A stretch of 33,129 nt of DNA from contig CAIXQV010000402.1 in assembly GCA_903921605.1 (NCBI GenBank), forward strand, positions 1 to 33,129, in the 5' to 3' direction. Below are positions 15,835-24,629 of this stretch, one piece after another; within the stretch, counting starts at the first letter, position 1, and the number at the start of each line of letters is the position of its first letter. The notes below the pieces were generated by a model, which was given only the letters and a program-made list of their open reading frames with translations, had not been told where the DNA came from and made no database searches. The translations under genes were made by a program, and so were the position numbers. The stretch is from an uncultured Planctomycetaceae bacterium (GTDB taxonomy: Bacteria > Planctomycetota > Planctomycetia > Planctomycetales > Planctomycetaceae).

Positions 15835-16878
15835 ATGTCTTTTTCTTCTCGCCAACTCCTTCTTCGCGTCGTCGCAGCCCTGATGGTTGCCTGCGCGACA
15901 GGATTTACAGCCGAGCCAGCCGTCGCCGATAAGATCGACAAGCTGGACGGCGCCGGGGTTATCGAGTTCTTCGGGACGATACACCTTCAGGAAGGAAATC
16001 ACCCGATCATCGATCTCGGCGATGCTCACGGATTGCATGAAGCAAATGAAGTGGCCATCTTTCGTGCCGAAGACATGCACTTTCGGCCGCTCGGCTCGTG
16101 CCGGATTGAAGAGAGCTTTGCCACCCATTCCGTACCTGAAGTGCCTGCGGGAATCGAACTGAGGGACGGTGACAGAGTTGTTTACGTGAAAACTCTGAGC
16201 CAAATGGGAACTGGTGGTGCGTTTCGGGAATCGTTTCTGCGACAGCAATTAATCAAGACTGCCGAGCGAAACTCCTATTCCACGTTTCGTCAGCAGGATG
16301 AAGCTAACAGTCTGCAGAATTATGTGTCTCGTCAGCCCCGCTGGGTGCGAGATCGCAAACATTTTTCTGGACGCATGCGTTCTCCGTCAGTCACGGTTCA
16401 GGCAGCAGACGACATGAGACCGGTACTGAGTCAGGTGCAACTCTTACAGCATTATCAGTCCCTGGGAGTTTCAATCGACAGGAACATCGGACCCAACTGG
16501 CTGACCGTAATGAATGCTCTGAAGCCAACTCCGGACGTTGTGTTTGGCGAGCCGCGAATGACGAACGCAACGACAAAAGAAGCATCCGCAAAGACATCGG
16601 CTGCAACACAGCCTCCGGAGCCAATCGATGTGATTGAACGTCGAGCAGAGCGGATGCGCCGAGAGGCCGAAAACATTCTGTTTACTCGCTCCGCTGAAGA
16701 ACGAAATCTTGCTGTAATCGTCCTGGCGGCTCTTTATGTCGAAAAGCCCGGCAACGAACGCCAGTGGATTGTTGACCAGGTGCGAGTAAGCCAGTTTCCT
16801 TCTCTGGCTGTGAATGACCAGTTCATTGAGGATCTCTTGAAGATCCTGAAACGCGTTCGCACCAACGAGCAGGGCTGA
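15835..16878 (+). CDS. Exported protein of unknown function
   Basis: The 347-residue protein opens MSFSSRQLLLRVVAALMVAC and continues with a hydrophobic segment ending AEPAVA-DKI, a plausible Sec signal peptide with an AxA cleavage site. The N-terminal mature domain (IEFFGTIHLQEGNHPIIDLG, ANEVAIFRAED, GDRVVYVKTLSQMG) is beta-rich and resembles flagellar or pilus-assembly-type beta modules only loosely. The C-terminal 90 residues are helical and charged (IERRAERMRREAENILFTRS, QFIEDLLKILKRVR). I do not recognise a family. ATG 15835 was chosen over an upstream GTG (15763) because it starts directly at the signal peptide. It converges with the giant PVC-type gene, with a perfect terminator hairpin between them. 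Confidence 0.75.
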   Translation: MSFSSRQLLLRVVAALMVACATGFTAEPAVADKIDKLDGAGVIEFFGTIHLQEGNHPIIDLGDAHGLHEANEVAIFRAEDMHFRPLGSCRIEESFATHSVPEVPAGIELRDGDRVVYVKTLSQMGTGGAFRESFLRQQLIKTAERNSYSTFRQQDEANSLQNYVSRQPRWVRDRKHFSGRMRSPSVTVQAADDMRPVLSQVQLLQHYQSLGVSIDRNIGPNWLTVMNALKPTPDVVFGEPRMTNATTKEASAKTSAATQPPEPIDVIERRAERMRREAENILFTRSAEERNLAVIVLAALYVEKPGNERQWIVDQVRVSQFPSLAVNDQFIEDLLKILKRVRTNEQG

Positions 16879-16907
16879 TCATCATTTCTAAGCCTGGCGA
16901 ATACAAA

Positions 16908-16942
16908 CAGGACCTTTGTGCTATCACAGCACAAAGGTCCTG
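16908..16942. terminator. Bidirectional terminator between convergent genes
   Basis: CAGGACCTTTGTGCT (16908-16922) pairs perfectly with AGCACAAAGGTCCTG (16928-16942): 15 bp around a 5-nt loop. It lies between stops at 16878 (plus) and 16976 (minus). Short T-rich tails follow on both strands (ATGTTTC on plus, TTTGTATT on minus). Confidence 0.8.
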
Positions 16943-16975
16943 ATGTTTCAGCAGCGGCATTATTCGGAGGCAGAA

Positions 16976-19900
16976 CTACTTCTTCTCCGCGGGATTCTTT
17001 TCTCCCGAATTCTTCTGTGTCGGAACCAGTCGAATATAGTCGACAGCCAGCATATAAGCTTTTACGGCCTCCGGGTTTGCCCCGACAATCTCGAACGTGA
17101 TGCGATGATTGCCGGCTGCCAATTCATTCATCCCGAACGACAACACTCCCGTCGTTATCACGTCCGGATTGTTGAACATATCGAGCCCCGGATCGAGCAC
17201 CTTGTCGTCGATGGAGATCTTCGCAACGCCATAATCGCGTGCTCGAGTCAGTACGATTTCGATATCATACGTTCCGGCCTTCTCCACAGGCACTTCAAGG
17301 CTCAGTTTGTCGCCGGGCTTGGCTCCCGTCCACCACAAATGATCGTTACCGCTCCAGCGGTCCGCCTGGAATCCACCCATATTCTGACTGGCCGCCGTGC
17401 CACCAGTCTTTTCCACGATCTTCATCGCTTCGCCCTCAATTGCTCCCGGAACTTTTCCGGTCTTTGCATCGATTGGTGAAGCTGGCCCGCTCAGCACCAC
17501 CTGGCCGGGAGATGCAAGATAAGCGACAAGGTCACGCACTTCATCCTTTGTCAGTGTTTCCAATTGACGCTCAGGCATCATGGAAACATTCGAAAGCGTC
17601 CGTTCTTCAATCTCTGACTTCGGCACGACGACCTTATCGTTGATGGTCTGAATCGTCAGAGCACTATCGGTTTCCTGTTTCAGTAGTCCCTGAATCACCT
17701 GACCGTTCTGCAGGGCGACGACGGTCACCTGATAATCACGCCCCACCACCGCGCTGGGATCCAGAATGTTTTCCAGGATATAGTCCAGGTTCGCTCGGTT
17801 GGAACCGGTGATATCCGGACCGATCTGACCACCAGTGCCGAACAGCCGATGACAGTTCTGGCAGATCTTCGAGTAAACTCGTCGGCCATTTCCGAGATTG
17901 GCTCTGGCAAGAACTCTCGGGCCAAGATCCTTCTTCAACGCGGCCGCCTGAGCTTTACGATCAGCCGACGATTCTCGAATTTCCCCCCAATGCTTTTTCA
18001 ACATTTCATTCAGCGTGGAATCGTTAAACGTCACGATCTGACGTACATGAAACGCATGCAGATCGCTGCTGGGAACCGCGCCCTCAGCAATCTTTGTCAG
18101 CAGTAGTTTCGTCCAGACCGGACGCGAGACCAGCGTACTGACAACGTCCGTCTTCAGTTCGTTCGGAAACTTGCCATATCGTTCCAGCAGCAATGCCGGC
18201 GTCGAATCATTTCCCAGCGTCGCGAGGGCTCGTACGGCCGCCGCCTGCAAATCGGCATTCCCCAGAACTGCGTCCGTCTGCAGAACCTCAACTGCAGCTT
18301 TATCCTGGCCCTTGACCAGAACACTCAAAGCCTGTTGTCGCCGCGCGAGTTCCTGATTGGCGTCTCCCAGCAATGAACGCATCGGCGGGAACACTCGCTG
18401 ATCGCCGAACAAGACCGCCAGCTGATTCGCTCGGTCGATGATTTCCTGTTGATCACTTTTGAGCAGAGCATCATACGTGGCTTTCCATGACTCCGGCATC
18501 GGGATTTCGACTCGCCCTTCAAACGAAGCCATCATTTGAGTCAGAATCTCGCGTTGAAGCTCAACGTCGGTGGTACTTCCCAAAGCAGCCACCACGGCCG
18601 GCAGAGTTTCATTCGTCGCGGAGGCTCGCCGCAAAATGTACGAACGCAATAGCGGTATCTTTGTCTGCAGAGCCAGCTCCATCGCTCGCTTCGAATCTTC
18701 AGCAACCAACGGTTCGGTGCCGTACCAAATCATCAGTGGCAGGTTGTGATCATTGACGTCTTCGGCTCGAGCCGCCAATGCCGTCACGATGCCCCAACGA
18801 GATTCGTTCGGCAGACGTTGCAGGGCTGAAGAAAGATAGAGACGTACAACAGCGGACGAATCATCGGCCGCCATTTCTGTCAGACGCTTTAATACGGAAT
18901 CGGACAGAACCCTGTCTTCCAGCTCCAACTGAATGGCCCAGGCCCGCATATACTCTTCTTTGTCTGACAACAGCATCAGAGTCAACTGTTCAGTCAGAGC
19001 ACCGCAGGCATGCAGCGTCCACAGACAACGCAATCGCGATTCGACAGGAAGAGAAGAGTCGACAGACAACTTCGTGAGTGCCACCTTCACGTATTCCGAC
19101 AGACCTCTTTCCATCAGCATCTTTCGAGCCATTCGCACATGCCAATCGTTGCGATGGCCATGAGCAGCCACTAACTCTGCATCAGACCATTCCGATGCAT
19201 TCACGCTCACAGACTTTGGAGTTCCGTGAGAAATCCGATAAATACGACCACTGGTGCGATCCCAGATTTCCGGGTTTGTGCGGTGGCAGGCGTTCTTGTC
19301 ATACCAGTCGATCAGGTAGACGGTTCCATCCGGACCATACCGCAGATTAATTCCACGAAAGTAATGATCGTTGGCCAGCATCAAGTCTTTGCCATGATGA
19401 CCGACAAAACCTGAGGTGCCAGCTTCGGGTTCGAGGATGTCGCAGTTGATGCGATTCCCGTGGACGTTGTGGAAGAAGATCTGATTGCGATACTCGTCGG
19501 GCCAGTTATCACCCAGATAAATCATCGCCCCGCAGTGAGCATGCCCTCCGCCTGCATCGGCAGTCGCGCCCGAGGCTTTCGGTTCATGGCCCCACCAGGC
19601 AGAGTCTGCAAGATTGCCGACATAGTGCTGATGGTCGGCAATCGTTTTAATGTCGTCGTAAGTATAGGGATTGAAGTGCTGGCCACCCTGTCGATGGTAA
19701 CGAGCTCCCTGGATCACATGCCACAAATGCGGAATCACACAGGCCGTGATAAAGGCCTGGCCCCTCTCATTGAAGTCGACACCCCACGGATTGCTGGTGC
19801 CGTTCATAAAGGCTTCAAAGATATCCTTCTGCGGATGATAGCGCCAGACTGCAGCGTTGAGCGGAAGTCGTTGCTCTTCGGACTCACCGGGCCTCCCGAC

Positions 19901-21808
19901 TTTGGAATGTGTAAACACACCGTGACATCCGTAAAGCCAACCGTCTGGCCCCCAAATGAACGTATTCAACGTTTCATGAGTATCCTGCCAGCCAAATCCA
20001 TCGCGGAGTACGATCGCTCCAGGGGGCACGTCTTTAGGGAACTGCACATCTGTTTCTGATAGAGACGTCTCGCTCTGCGAGACGATTTGCACCGTTGCAC
20101 TTCGCTTCCCGTTGTCAGCTTCCTTAATGACGGGGACCCCGGAAGGCTCCTCTCGCAGAGCGAGAGGGCTACTGTCCGGAATATCATCGCCATCACGATC
20201 AGGAATGAACATCAGATAGGGAGCCGCCCCGACGTAAACACCGCCGAAGCCAACTTCCAGACCGCTGACCAGATTCAGTCCTTCGATAAAGACCTTCGAC
20301 GAATCAAAAACGCCGTCGCCCGTGGTATCTTCGAAGATCACAATCTTGTCTTTGCCTTCGCCGTCCGGTGCTCGCAATGGATAGGTGTGAGCTTCTGCAA
20401 CCCACAGTCGGCCTTTGTGATCGAAACACATCGCGATCGGCTGATGAACCATCGGTTCGCCCGCCGCCAACTGCACCTTGAAACCCGCCGGGACGGTCAT
20501 TTGCTTCGCTGCCGCCTCGGGAGAAAGTCCTTCAGCCATCTCCTTACGTTTCTGCGGCTGAGCCTGCATGAATTCCTCTTCCGTGACAGACGGGGCCGAG
20601 TGCATCAGGATATTTGCACCCTTCATGCCGCCGCACACGATGTCAATCAGCCCATCTTTATTGAGGTCGTCCACCACCAGACCACGGCCGATGCCCGCCT
20701 CACCATCAGCCAGATGTGGCACAAAGTCAACGGCTCCATCTGCACCGCGCTGGAGTTCAAACCAGTAAACGACAGCGCCTGCATCCCACATGGGGCTCTG
20801 AGCATGATGAGACCAATACGTTTTTCCCGTCACAAGATCCAGCAGACCGTCACCATTCATATCCGCCAGTTGAACTGCATGGAGTTCAGTGAAGAGCAAA
20901 CCATAGGGGCTTTGTTCTTTCGTCTCGCCCATCAACAAATGCTTTTCGAATGTGGTGTCACCGTTAGCGTCGACGCCCGTGTTTTCGTACCACGCCAGTC
21001 CGAAGTCATGAGCACTCAAAGCAGTAACGATGTCCGAGTCTTTGTCTCCATCAATGTCATATGCAAACATATCCGCGCCGGCTCGCGCGAAGGGATACTT
21101 GCGAAACTTCCAAACCCCTTCGACTGCACCTTCAGACGGTTGTTCCATCCAGCCATCGGTCGCAATCATGTCCATGCGACCGTCGCTGTTGACATCACCC
21201 ACGCCCAGGCCGTGACCAAACGGTGTCGGTGCGATCTTTTCGGAGATGGAAACAAACTGCCAGGCTCCAAGGGGTTTGTCTTTCTCCGGAAGATAAAAGC
21301 CGTAGTGGCCCTGGCGAGTGCAAACTAATTCAGGAGTTCCATCACCATTGACGTCAGCAAACTGAGGCGCCTCATTGCTGACCGAGTCTGCCACCTGCAA
21401 CTTTTCCCAAAGTCCATTCAGGCCATCTTTGCCTGGGTTGCGATAGACGAATCCTGGCGTTCCCGGAAAGCCCACGACGAGGATGTCGTTCCAGCCGTCT
21501 TTGTCGAAGTCGTAAATCCAGTTGAAGAAGTTATCTGCATAGCCCTCGCGCTTTTGCGGAACGGCCGGATAGATCTCATTCTTCTTACTGAAATCCGGGC
21601 CGGCATACCAATGCGGGCCGTAAACAACGTCTTTGACTGCGTCGCCGTTAATATCACCGGCCGAAATTCCCTCCGAATAATAAACGTCCGATAACTCCTG
21701 ACGCGCAAAAGAGTGCAGTTGAAAGTCCGTGGCCAATAACGCCTTCTGCGACACAAGTATCAGCATGAGCGCGAACACGACCGAGCACGTTTTCGAAAAG
21801 TAAGACAT
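16976..21808 (-). CDS. Giant PVC-type heme-binding protein (FG-GAP, dehydrogenase, HEAT, CxxCH, C-terminal beta domain)
   Basis: The 1610-residue protein begins with a signal peptide (cleavage near KALLA-TDF). Residues of about 40-420 hold FG-GAP/VCBS repeats with Ca-binding Asp loops (DINGDAVKD, DVNGDGTPE, DMNGDGLLD, DLNKDGLID). Residues of about 455-870 form the PVC membrane-bound dehydrogenase-like beta-propeller (VPAGFKVQLAAGEP, GRLWVAEAHTYP, GPDGWLYGCHGVF, YGPDGTVYLIDWYDKNACHR). HEAT-like helices follow, then a cytochrome c-type site CQNCH (1316-1320) and a C-terminal carbohydrate-binding-like beta domain. It is probably periplasmic and acts on sugars by analogy to PQQ dehydrogenases; no substrate is known. 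Residues of about 546-584 are an insertion encoded by a palindromic repeat (20059-20172). Start ATG 21806-21808. Confidence 0.93.
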   Translation of the reverse strand: MSYFSKTCSVVFALMLILVSQKALLATDFQLHSFARQELSDVYYSEGISAGDINGDAVKDVVYGPHWYAGPDFSKKNEIYPAVPQKREGYADNFFNWIYDFDKDGWNDILVVGFPGTPGFVYRNPGKDGLNGLWEKLQVADSVSNEAPQFADVNGDGTPELVCTRQGHYGFYLPEKDKPLGAWQFVSISEKIAPTPFGHGLGVGDVNSDGRMDMIATDGWMEQPSEGAVEGVWKFRKYPFARAGADMFAYDIDGDKDSDIVTALSAHDFGLAWYENTGVDANGDTTFEKHLLMGETKEQSPYGLLFTELHAVQLADMNGDGLLDLVTGKTYWSHHAQSPMWDAGAVVYWFELQRGADGAVDFVPHLADGEAGIGRGLVVDDLNKDGLIDIVCGGMKGANILMHSAPSVTEEEFMQAQPQKRKEMAEGLSPEAAAKQMTVPAGFKVQLAAGEPMVHQPIAMCFDHKGRLWVAEAHTYPLRAPDGEGKDKIVIFEDTTGDGVFDSSKVFIEGLNLVSGLEVGFGGVYVGAAPYLMFIPDRDGDDIPDSSPLALREEPSGVPVIKEADNGKRSATVQIVSQSETSLSETDVQFPKDVPPGAIVLRDGFGWQDTHETLNTFIWGPDGWLYGCHGVFTHSKVGRPGESEEQRLPLNAAVWRYHPQKDIFEAFMNGTSNPWGVDFNERGQAFITACVIPHLWHVIQGARYHRQGGQHFNPYTYDDIKTIADHQHYVGNLADSAWWGHEPKASGATADAGGGHAHCGAMIYLGDNWPDEYRNQIFFHNVHGNRINCDILEPEAGTSGFVGHHGKDLMLANDHYFRGINLRYGPDGTVYLIDWYDKNACHRTNPEIWDRTSGRIYRISHGTPKSVSVNASEWSDAELVAAHGHRNDWHVRMARKMLMERGLSEYVKVALTKLSVDSSLPVESRLRCLWTLHACGALTEQLTLMLLSDKEEYMRAWAIQLELEDRVLSDSVLKRLTEMAADDSSAVVRLYLSSALQRLPNESRWGIVTALAARAEDVNDHNLPLMIWYGTEPLVAEDSKRAMELALQTKIPLLRSYILRRASATNETLPAVVAALGSTTDVELQREILTQMMASFEGRVEIPMPESWKATYDALLKSDQQEIIDRANQLAVLFGDQRVFPPMRSLLGDANQELARRQQALSVLVKGQDKAAVEVLQTDAVLGNADLQAAAVRALATLGNDSTPALLLERYGKFPNELKTDVVSTLVSRPVWTKLLLTKIAEGAVPSSDLHAFHVRQIVTFNDSTLNEMLKKHWGEIRESSADRKAQAAALKKDLGPRVLARANLGNGRRVYSKICQNCHRLFGTGGQIGPDITGSNRANLDYILENILDPSAVVGRDYQVTVVALQNGQVIQGLLKQETDSALTIQTINDKVVVPKSEIEERTLSNVSMMPERQLETLTKDEVRDLVAYLASPGQVVLSGPASPIDAKTGKVPGAIEGEAMKIVEKTGGTAASQNMGGFQADRWSGNDHLWWTGAKPGDKLSLEVPVEKAGTYDIEIVLTRARDYGVAKISIDDKVLDPGLDMFNNPDVITTGVLSFGMNELAAGNHRITFEIVGANPEAVKAYMLAVDYIRLVPTQKNSGEKNPAEKK
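20059..20172 (-). repeat. BIME-like palindromic repeat inserted in frame inside a coding sequence
   Basis: Two hairpins, CGTCTCGC-TCT-GCGAGACG (20066-20084) and CCTCTCGC-AGA-GCGAGAGG (20149-20167), share the core TCTCGCTCTGCGAGA when read from their outer ends. The outer feet are ATAG (20059-20062) on the plus strand and GTAG on the minus strand (CTAC at 20169-20172). The span is 114 bp, exactly 38 codons, with no stop in the gene's frame. It replaces what in related proteins is a short link between the DxDGDDxPD and LxDGFGW motifs. Confidence 0.75.
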
Positions 21809-22125
21809 AAGACCGATCCGGAATGCAGCGTGGTGGGGAAAGACCTAGGGATGAGTTCCCAATGTGGGAAACCATCCGGCAGGCTGCGCGTATGCTGCCA
21901 CATTGCAACATTTTTGGCCAGGCAGGAGTAATTGTGCCGGTTACAACGAAATTCACTGTTTCCAGAACGCCACATTCTCAGGATTCCGTGGCTTTTGCAG
22001 CCAGTCACGGGGACCCCGTCACTGGACATTCATGATTTCCGTGGAACCGATGTGTGGGTCTTGACCTATGGTGAACAGTGTTACGAAATTCAGGCCGCGT
22101 CTCCACGAAAGTCGGAACTCGGAAA
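21809..22125. other. Divergent intergenic region between the giant PVC gene and the kinase gene
   Basis: About 317 bp serve as upstream sequence for both genes. It contains the palindrome at 22001-22025 and a TTGACC at 22061 whose best downstream -10 (TACGAA) has short spacing. Short overlapping frames on both strands have no recognisable domain. No gene is supported. Confidence 0.45.
22001..22025. promoter_or_regulatory. 25-bp palindrome upstream of the kinase gene
   Basis: CCAGTCACGGGG and CCCCGTCACTGG flank a central A, with 11 of 12 positions paired. It lies 101 bp before the kinase start and about 190 bp before the divergent PVC gene. The symmetry and tiny loop fit a regulator-binding operator better than a terminator. 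The central ACGGGGACCCCG also occurs inside the repeat element at 20059-20172, so a repeat origin is possible. Confidence 0.45.
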
Positions 22126-23490
22126 ATGCCCGTAGTGTTGAGTCAGCAAACTTCTCTCAGACCAGTGTCCATCGACGAATCTTTCGGCGGTGAGTCATTC
22201 GATGGGCCTCTGCGCGACGACAGAGCATCATCATCGAGACCAGAGCAGAATAACTCTCTGAAGCTGACATCGCAGCAGATTGTCCGTGCCGCTGCGATCA
22301 TTGGCGTCGGCTTGCTTGTGACGGGAATTTTTTCAGCAGCGGTTAAGTTCAGTCTGCTCGATTCTCAAATGACGCTGATGTTTCTGCAACATCATTCGAC
22401 AACGATTTTTGTTGCGTTCGGATTTGCGATCTTCGGTTGTGCCATCAATCGCCAGTTGGGCAAAGACGTTCCCAAGGGCGATCATCTTGGCCCCTACAAG
22501 CTCATCAAACTGATTGGTCAGGGCGGGATGGGCGAGGTCTATCTGGCAGAACATGAACTCCTGAAACGCCGCTGTGCTGTTAAGGTGATTCGAAGCGACA
22601 AAGCGTCCAACCGCAAAATGCTGGCACGCTTTGAGCGAGAAGTGAAGGCCACCGCTCAGTTGACTCACTGGAACACAGTGCAGGTCTATGATTATGGCCG
22701 GACCTCCAATGGAACATTCTACTATTCGATGGAATATCTGCAGGGACTCAATCTGAGACAGCTGGTCGCAGATCATGGTCCTCAGCCGCCCGCTCGAGTC
22801 ATCTTTATTCTGCGACAACTCTGCGGCGCGCTGCATGAAGCGGCCACATTCGGGCTTGTGCATCGTGACATCAAGCCCAGCAACATCTTTCTGACGGAAC
22901 GCGGTCAGATGTTTGATGTCGCCAAGTTGCTCGATTTTGGACTTGTTCGGCCTGCTTCCTTTGGGACCTGTCCGATTCGAAACGTCAGCAAGCAACTGCA
23001 GGGTTCTCCAAGGTTTATGTGTCCCGAGCAGGCGCAGGGACAGAAACCTGACTGTCGAGGTGACCTGTATTCTCTGGCTTGCGTTGCGTATTTCCTGCTG
23101 GCCGGCAGAACTCCGTTTGAAGATGAGAATCCTGTCTTCCTGGTTGTTGCTCACACAACGACCCCCGCGCCCACGTTTGAGGAGATCGGTGTCGAGGTTC
23201 CGGCTGACCTGGCCGACATTATCATGACATGCCTCAGGAAAAAGCCGGAAGAGCGTATTCAATCACCCCGTGAACTTCTGGAAGCCATTGATCGCTGCGA
23301 AAGCGCCTGGGACTGGTCGTGGAGCAAGGCCGAACACTGGTGGTTTGATCATCCCGAGGAAACTCATCATCAGCCCGGAGAGGCTGAAGGAGCAAGTACT
23401 AAGTCTGCTCCAACAGATGCTGCCGTGGGTACCGATCCGGATGTGACTTTTGTCTGTGGGGGCGAACAACGGGACGACAGTCAATCTTAG
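22126..23490 (+). CDS. Membrane-anchored Ser/Thr protein kinase (Hanks type)
   Basis: The protein has 454 residues. An acidic N-terminal tail of about 50 residues precedes two hydrophobic helices (about 54-77 and 90-107), and then the kinase domain begins at about 120. All catalytic elements are present: glycine loop GQGGMGEVYLAEH (from 132), VAIK-type Lys153 (CAVKVIR), HRDIKPSN (246-253), DFG (270-272) and a CPEQ in place of APE. The activation loop is short, and a C-terminal tail of about 70 residues is charged (EAEHWW-type, then Gly/Asp). Kinase and tail should be cytoplasmic, with a short loop outside. Placing the membrane helices N-terminal to the kinase is the reverse of PASTA-type kinases. 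ATG 22126 was preferred to a GTG at 22078. No phosphatase or sigma factor partner is adjacent. Confidence 0.93.
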   Translation: MPVVLSQQTSLRPVSIDESFGGESFDGPLRDDRASSSRPEQNNSLKLTSQQIVRAAAIIGVGLLVTGIFSAAVKFSLLDSQMTLMFLQHHSTTIFVAFGFAIFGCAINRQLGKDVPKGDHLGPYKLIKLIGQGGMGEVYLAEHELLKRRCAVKVIRSDKASNRKMLARFEREVKATAQLTHWNTVQVYDYGRTSNGTFYYSMEYLQGLNLRQLVADHGPQPPARVIFILRQLCGALHEAATFGLVHRDIKPSNIFLTERGQMFDVAKLLDFGLVRPASFGTCPIRNVSKQLQGSPRFMCPEQAQGQKPDCRGDLYSLACVAYFLLAGRTPFEDENPVFLVVAHTTTPAPTFEEIGVEVPADLADIIMTCLRKKPEERIQSPRELLEAIDRCESAWDWSWSKAEHWWFDHPEETHHQPGEAEGASTKSAPTDAAVGTDPDVTFVCGGEQRDDSQS

Positions 23491-23544
23491 GAGCGTCTTG
23501 AAAACTCGCTGTTATCAGCCACCAGACTGTTCATGCCGACCTGA

Positions 23545-24279
23545 TCACTCGCCGACCTTTTCCAGCTCAACAAGAATTCCGCCCAGCTTCAAAACCTCGT
23601 GGAATCGAGTGAACCAGTGAACCTTGCCCCAGCGCAGCCCAATTGACTCGGCGGCAACTTTCAGCTCCTCACGATTAAACGTTCGGCACTTCCAGGTATG
23701 GCTGGTCATCAGACCAGAAAAAGAATCTTCGGTCGCCAGCAGAAGAATTGTACCGCCCGGACGCAGAACGCGAGCAAACTCACGCAGCCCGTCCGTAGGG
23801 TCCGGAAGATATTCCAAGACGTACCCGCAAGTCACGCAGTCAAACGAGGCGTCTCGAAACGGGAGTGCTCGCATGTCGGCCGCGACAAAAACCGGTCGAT
23901 CAGAATTCAGGCGTTCGCGAGCCCGTCGCAACATTTCCCAGGACAGGTCAAAACCGACAATCTCGGTATCCGGTCGACTGGTGGCCAGCAGATGGCGAAT
24001 GATCTGCCCTGCCCCGGAGCCGACATCAAGGATTCGCGAAAAGCGGCGAGCATCAAAGCGACCAGAGCGAAACAGCTTCCCCATCAAAGGTTCGTGGAGG
24101 GAAATAATGCTGCTGAACTTCAGGGCGGCACCCCGTGGACCGTCGTACAGGCGTCGTACAGACTTCTGGTAGGTCCCGAACGGCTGTCGGCGAATTCCTC
24201 GGAATTCCCCAAGACGCCTTAATCGCTCACGGGCCTTCTTTTGAAGGCTAAGAACACGTTTTCTCACGACGTACGACAT
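23545..24279 (-). CDS. Class I SAM-dependent methyltransferase
   Basis: The 244-residue protein has a basic N-terminal arm (about 30 residues), then a methyltransferase type 11 fold. Motif I is ILDVGSGAGQ. An acidic residue at the end of strand 2 (GFDLSWEML) binds the ribose. Motif II-like FVAADMRALPFRDASFDCV and post-II GYVLEYLPDPTDGLREFARV complete the signature, with LRPGG before strand 5. The family methylates small molecules such as quinones or lipids; the N-terminal arm and missing substrate signature leave the substrate unknown. It is convergent with the kinase gene (54-bp gap, no strong terminator) and divergent from the phosphatase gene. ATG 24277-24279 is the first available; it has only CAGGG directly beside it. 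Confidence 0.88.
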   Translation of the reverse strand: MSYVVRKRVLSLQKKARERLRRLGEFRGIRRQPFGTYQKSVRRLYDGPRGAALKFSSIISLHEPLMGKLFRSGRFDARRFSRILDVGSGAGQIIRHLLATSRPDTEIVGFDLSWEMLRRARERLNSDRPVFVAADMRALPFRDASFDCVTCGYVLEYLPDPTDGLREFARVLRPGGTILLLATEDSFSGLMTSHTWKCRTFNREELKVAAESIGLRWGKVHWFTRFHEVLKLGGILVELEKVGE

Positions 24280-24629
24280 CCCTGAACGGACGGTTTGGCT
24301 TTTGACTCTGACGACGGCCCCAAAAGTGACCGTTTGATTATGGGACCAAAAGCGATCCAGAATTGCAATCCGTGATCACAGACTTGCTAAATTCTTTTGG
24401 TAGCCTCAGAACCGGGGCGCGGAAATAACGGGGGGCAATTCTCCAATCCTTAACATCTCAGCGGGTATCTGACACGGAAACTTGAGATTTGCGAGGAATC
24501 CCGCCATCATTCGCGGAGAAAACGTGTCCCCTCTTGCTTTTCGTCGGCCAGACGAATTCCTTTGGTACTCATTCTCTTCAGTCTGTCGGGTTTTTTGATG
24601 ACTATTCCCCCAACCAAAGGATCGCGTCA
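24280..24629. other. Divergent intergenic region upstream of the phosphatase-rpiB-gcv cluster
   Basis: About 350 bp separate the methyltransferase from the arginine-phosphatase-like gene. The plus-strand frame is open from a TTG at 24489 but carries no homology until about 24660. GACCAAAAGCGATCC and CCCAAAAGTGACC form a short imperfect direct repeat near 24320-24360. A TTGCAA with CTAAAT (18 bp apart, 24363-24392) is a weak promoter candidate. A T-run at about 24590 has no stable stem before it. Confidence 0.4.
24617..24621 (+). promoter_or_regulatory. Ribosome-binding site that sets a GTG start
   Basis: AAGGA lies 8 nt before GTG 24630. It decides the start of the phosphatase gene, since the upstream in-frame TTG at 24489 would add 47 unconserved residues. 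Confidence 0.6.

Noticed and set aside
15196..16248. 350-codon minus-strand frame spanning two exported-protein genes
   Set aside because: It crosses a strong hairpin and two signal peptides on the other strand and has no recognisable domain.
20087..21328. 413-codon plus-strand frame opposite the giant PVC gene
   Set aside because: It is antisense to FG-GAP repeats and dehydrogenase motifs; its composition is shadow-like with no domain.
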